From NCBI RefSeq assembly GCF_949628265.1, contig NC_088786.1:7502001-7566000 (forward strand): 64,000 nt of DNA, given 5' to 3'. A program made the translations under genes and the position numbers. Below, piece after piece: positions 60,863 to 64,000 of this stretch (position 1 is the first letter of the stretch; each line of letters opens with the position of its first letter). Below the pieces are notes generated by a model. The model saw only the letters and a list, made by a program, of their open reading frames with translations. It made no database searches and was not told the origin of the DNA. Source of the stretch: Cloeon dipterum (taxonomy: Eukaryota > Arthropoda > Insecta > Ephemeroptera > Baetidae).

Positions 60863-62480
60863 TTATGATCACAACCTAAATATGACTCACGTCTAGTCTT
60901 AAATTCTGTTCATCTTGTCTGCTTTATCAAAAAGAGAATGTGAAATTCACCGATTCTATGAATTAATGTGTTGCTTATTTTAATTAAAAACGCAAAATCG
61001 GCAACAACTCTGTGTTTCTCAAATATCAACCCTCAATTCAGAAACTACAGTTATTAAACAATTATCTTTTTTGGTTATTTTCAGGCAAAAGTTTGTCGCT
61101 TACTTTCGACTCAAGTCAGATTATAGAATGTTACGGCGTGAAGATTATTCCATGATCGGCAGATTATCAGCAAGAAAAATTAGTCTCAAATATTCCAAAA
61201 ATTGTGAGAAAGAATAAAATTGTTTAAATATTTTTAATTTCCAGGTATTCCAACAGTTTCAATTCAATTCCTGGAATTGTTATTTGTTTTCTTAAGGGAT
61301 AATAATTTTTAAAAAAATCATTTAGTTTTGAAAAAAGGTTATAATTTATGCATCCCTAAAATAATAATTTAAAATCAGAAAAAACCTTATCAAAAGTGCG
61401 AATACCAACTTAATTCCAGTAAAACACGCGTGTGTTTCATAATATGACGTGTCCTGGAAATACTATCAAAACTAAACCGTAGACGCACCTCAAATAACCT
61501 ATAGCTGGGATAAAAAATATTTTGAAGAATAGTACAACGAAAATATTTACAGTGTAATTTTGTCTTCCGATATATAGATATGCTTAAAGATATAATTTTA
61601 TTGTAAAAATTCAGACATAGATCGAAATATTTTTTATTTAATATCAACTTAAATGTTAAACTTAAATTTTTCCTCATTGAAATATTAATTTTTCCACTGA
61701 TTCTCAATAGTTTTTAAGCTGAAATAAAACGCAGAAAAGTTGTTCCACCTTAGCCTTTACTGTTTTCGTTCGAATGCACGAATCTTAAAATTTAAACTTA
61801 TAAAACTTTTTGAATATATCCCTCTCTGCAGTGTAGTTACCATGCATATGATTTTTATTTTGTCTTGCAAAAATGATCCTTCTATATTATCCATACTGAG
61901 CAAACAATAATAATCATAATAAAAAAAACATATTTAACAATAAAAAAGAAAAAAATATTTGATGAATTGAATTCTGATTGATACAAAATTAATTTATGTG
62001 CATGAAATGTGAACATGTGCATTTTTTTGTGGAAATAAAGTTCAAATGGCTTTGTCTGAAATACTTTTATTTTCAGTTTAAATATTAAACCATCTACATG
62101 TACCTTCTCAAAATCAGCTTGAAAATATTAAAATAACACATCATTCCTGAAGAGTTTTCAATTTGTTAAATTGCTCTATAAGAATTATTCATATACATAA
62201 TTGCATTGAGATTCATGTTTGGAAAATTCTTAAACTCTCCAATTGTTAATTTCTGAATGAAACGTCTAAATTCTCCAAAAATTATCAAAGAGGAAAGTAA
62301 AACTTCTGCTGAATCGGAACTGTCCTCACTGTCTCAAAATGCCTTAACGTCTTGAGACCTATTATGCTTTAGCACCAAGGAAAATAGAGAATTAGTATTT
62401 TATTTCAAAATGTGCGTCATTTTCGACTTTGTTTGAGTAAAATTTTGAAGAAAACACTCAGGAATTAATTAGTATGTCAT
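60863..62480. other. AT-rich intergenic stretch
   Basis: No gene or repeat that I can support. A minus-strand open frame at 61390-61707 encodes a biased K/I/N-rich translation typical of AT-rich chance ORFs. Confidence 0.55.
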
Positions 62481-62481
62481 A

Positions 62482-62487
62482 TTTATT
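62482..62487 (-). terminator. Candidate polyadenylation signal of the C6orf136-like gene
   Basis: AATAAA on the minus strand (TTTATT on the plus strand) lies about 140 bases beyond the stop codon at 62629-62631, suitable for a short 3' UTR. Confidence 0.5.
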
Positions 62488-62628
62488 TTATTTCGCTCAA
62501 AATTGCTTACATTTAAAAGCAACAAGGAAACAGTCACAGAGCAAGCATCGACTCCAATTACACGGCCGCGTCTTTCCACATTTAATGAATCTACGGTATA
62601 AACTGGGTCCACGCCACTCAATCCAAAA

Positions 62629-63960
62629 TCATGCAATCTCCTCTAATGGAAGCATCGCTTCTTTCAGCTCAGCATCAGCTGCAGACAATATAATCCCCAT
62701 ACTCTTAGGCGCCAATCCCACAACCAGAGCCAATTTTGCCGCCAGTTCTCTTGCTTTTCCTGAGTTGTTCAATTTTCTATCGTCGTCCGGCATCATCTGC
62801 ACACAACCAGAATTAAACCATCAAGAGCTAATGAAAATTGTTATCTGCTCACCGTATCAGCAACATGTTTGTGAATGGTACCATCACCACCGACGTAAAA
62901 TGTTGAGAATCCATCGTACCACCTGAAAAAATTGGTTATAATCTCATGAGGCAAATAATTTTTTCGCTAATAAGACACTTACGCCTCTTGCTGGTCCCAA
63001 AACTCTTTCCCTTTCCAAAGCTTAAATTTGTAAAACTGCAGGAATACCTGGAAGTTATTTTCGTTATTTTAATGTTTGGAATTGAAATTATTAATAATTG
63101 AAATTATTTATAATTTCATATAATTACCTTTAAGGCTGAAATGCCTCTGATTCGCCAGCGAATTTTGACAGTTCCTTCCTCTGGGTGTGATGTGATTTTC
63201 AAAATTTCAAATTTGACATAGGCAAACCTCAGGTGGCCCACAGTTCGTAGCAATGATACTTGCTTAACATAGTTGTAGATTCCTCTGGAATGAAGGATCA
63301 GAATTTTATTGAATCAACCATTTTATATAAATTTTATTTATTAAATAAAAATCGTAACATAATTTTGTCCTGAGATTTGCAAAAATGTTAATTGATTAAA
63401 CAATATAAATATTTTTTTAAATAAAGAATCTCATTGAAAATAATTAAATTTGTTGTTTAAAATCAGCCTGGGGTAAAAAACTATTTAAAGCATTTTATAT
63501 TGATTACGTAAGTATTCAAACGTAGCGTTATATTCAGGTGAAATGAATATTTAAATGAGGAAAATTATGGCAATTTTTTACACAATTTTTGTTTAAATCT
63601 GAAGCTAATTTAAACAAAATTAATTTGCGGTTAATCTATTTATAGAAAAAATATTAATTGGTTAACACAGGAATAAATGTTACTGACGTAAATACAAAAG
63701 AAAAAATACTATCAAAATTCAGTCTTATTTAAGCAACCGCAATCAACAAAAAATATTTGTAATGAAAATATTGTGCAATATCCAACAGTATTGTAAACAC
63801 CAAAATATTATCAGCATTTTAAAGCAAACTTTGAACTTCTAACTAAGGAAAAAAATAATTTAATTACTTACACAGTCCTTTTTCCCCTAATGTTGTTCTC
63901 AAAGATCACGTCTGGATGGTAAACTGAGTAATCAAGTGGCTGAATAAAGAGTTTAGGGAG
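62629..63960 (-). CDS. C6orf136/DUF2358-family protein, C-terminal exons (partial)
   Basis: Minus-strand exons in transcript order: 63960-63872, 63284-63128, 63047-62983, 62922-62853 and 62796-62629, with all phases agreeing. They give 182 codons plus stop. The first exon here opens with an acceptor (TTTCAG before CTCCCT), so the 5' part lies beyond the window. The order [21 protein letters not shown], then GIYNYV...[17 protein letters not shown], then [17 protein letters not shown], then [22 protein letters not shown], matches the SnoaL-like DUF2358 region of animal C6orf136 proteins and plant chloroplast relatives. The tail ([12 protein letters not shown]) also fits. The molecular function of the family is not established. 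I call family membership, not a role. Confidence 0.85.
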
Positions 63961-64000
63961 CTGAAATACAAATAAATTAATTAAAAAACAGCTGATCAAT

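Overview
The window looks like part of an arthropod, most likely insect, nuclear genome. Genes are split by many short GT-AG introns (often 50-60 nt) in AT-rich sequence. The gene set is animal: a Vav guanine-nucleotide exchange factor with the single-SH3 layout known from Drosophila, a secreted coiled-coil C-type lectin, a leucine-rich-repeat-like protein and a C6orf136/DUF2358-type protein. The species cannot be fixed from the sequence.

Bases 1 to about 38,808 are one continuous GC-rich satellite array. A 21-nt and a 29-nt monomer share the core GCGGGACGCCCTACCC and alternate to give a 50-nt (often 100-nt) period. Nearly every monomer encodes a short hairpin. The array has nested higher-order structure: a ~7.7-kb tandem segmental duplication, and a diagnostic cassette present five times. 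It decays over its last few hundred bases and stops sharply. About 40-190 bases later lies a small cluster of AACCGC palindromes.

From 38,809 on the DNA is AT-rich with four recognisable spliced genes. (1) A plus-strand C-type lectin (40224-43414). Its exon for the start of the lectin fold is interrupted by a 2.15-kb TA-flanked inverted-repeat transposon. The insertion junction makes a new in-frame 3' splice site, so the element could be removed as intron. (2) A plus-strand 493-aa protein (47545-49399) with an N-terminal VHL-box-like motif (BC box plus Cul2 box) and leucine-rich-repeat-like sequence, probably a ubiquitin-ligase substrate receptor. Upstream of it lies a diverged tandem duplicate of a first-exon/promoter-like cassette. 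(3) A plus-strand Vav orthologue (51330-59869; 17 coding exons, ~879 aa): CH, acidic tyrosine region, DH, PH, C1, proline-rich linker, SH2 and SH3. (4) A minus-strand C6orf136/DUF2358 gene (62629-63960), entering from beyond the right edge.

Two diverged copies of a SINE-like repeat lie in opposite orientation at ~43.65 kb and in a Vav intron at ~52.7-53.1 kb. A possible two-exon small ORF (60657-60862) lies between Vav and the last gene. The genes do not form a pathway. The main points of interest are the satellite's architecture and the transposon that appears to have been made into intron inside the lectin gene.
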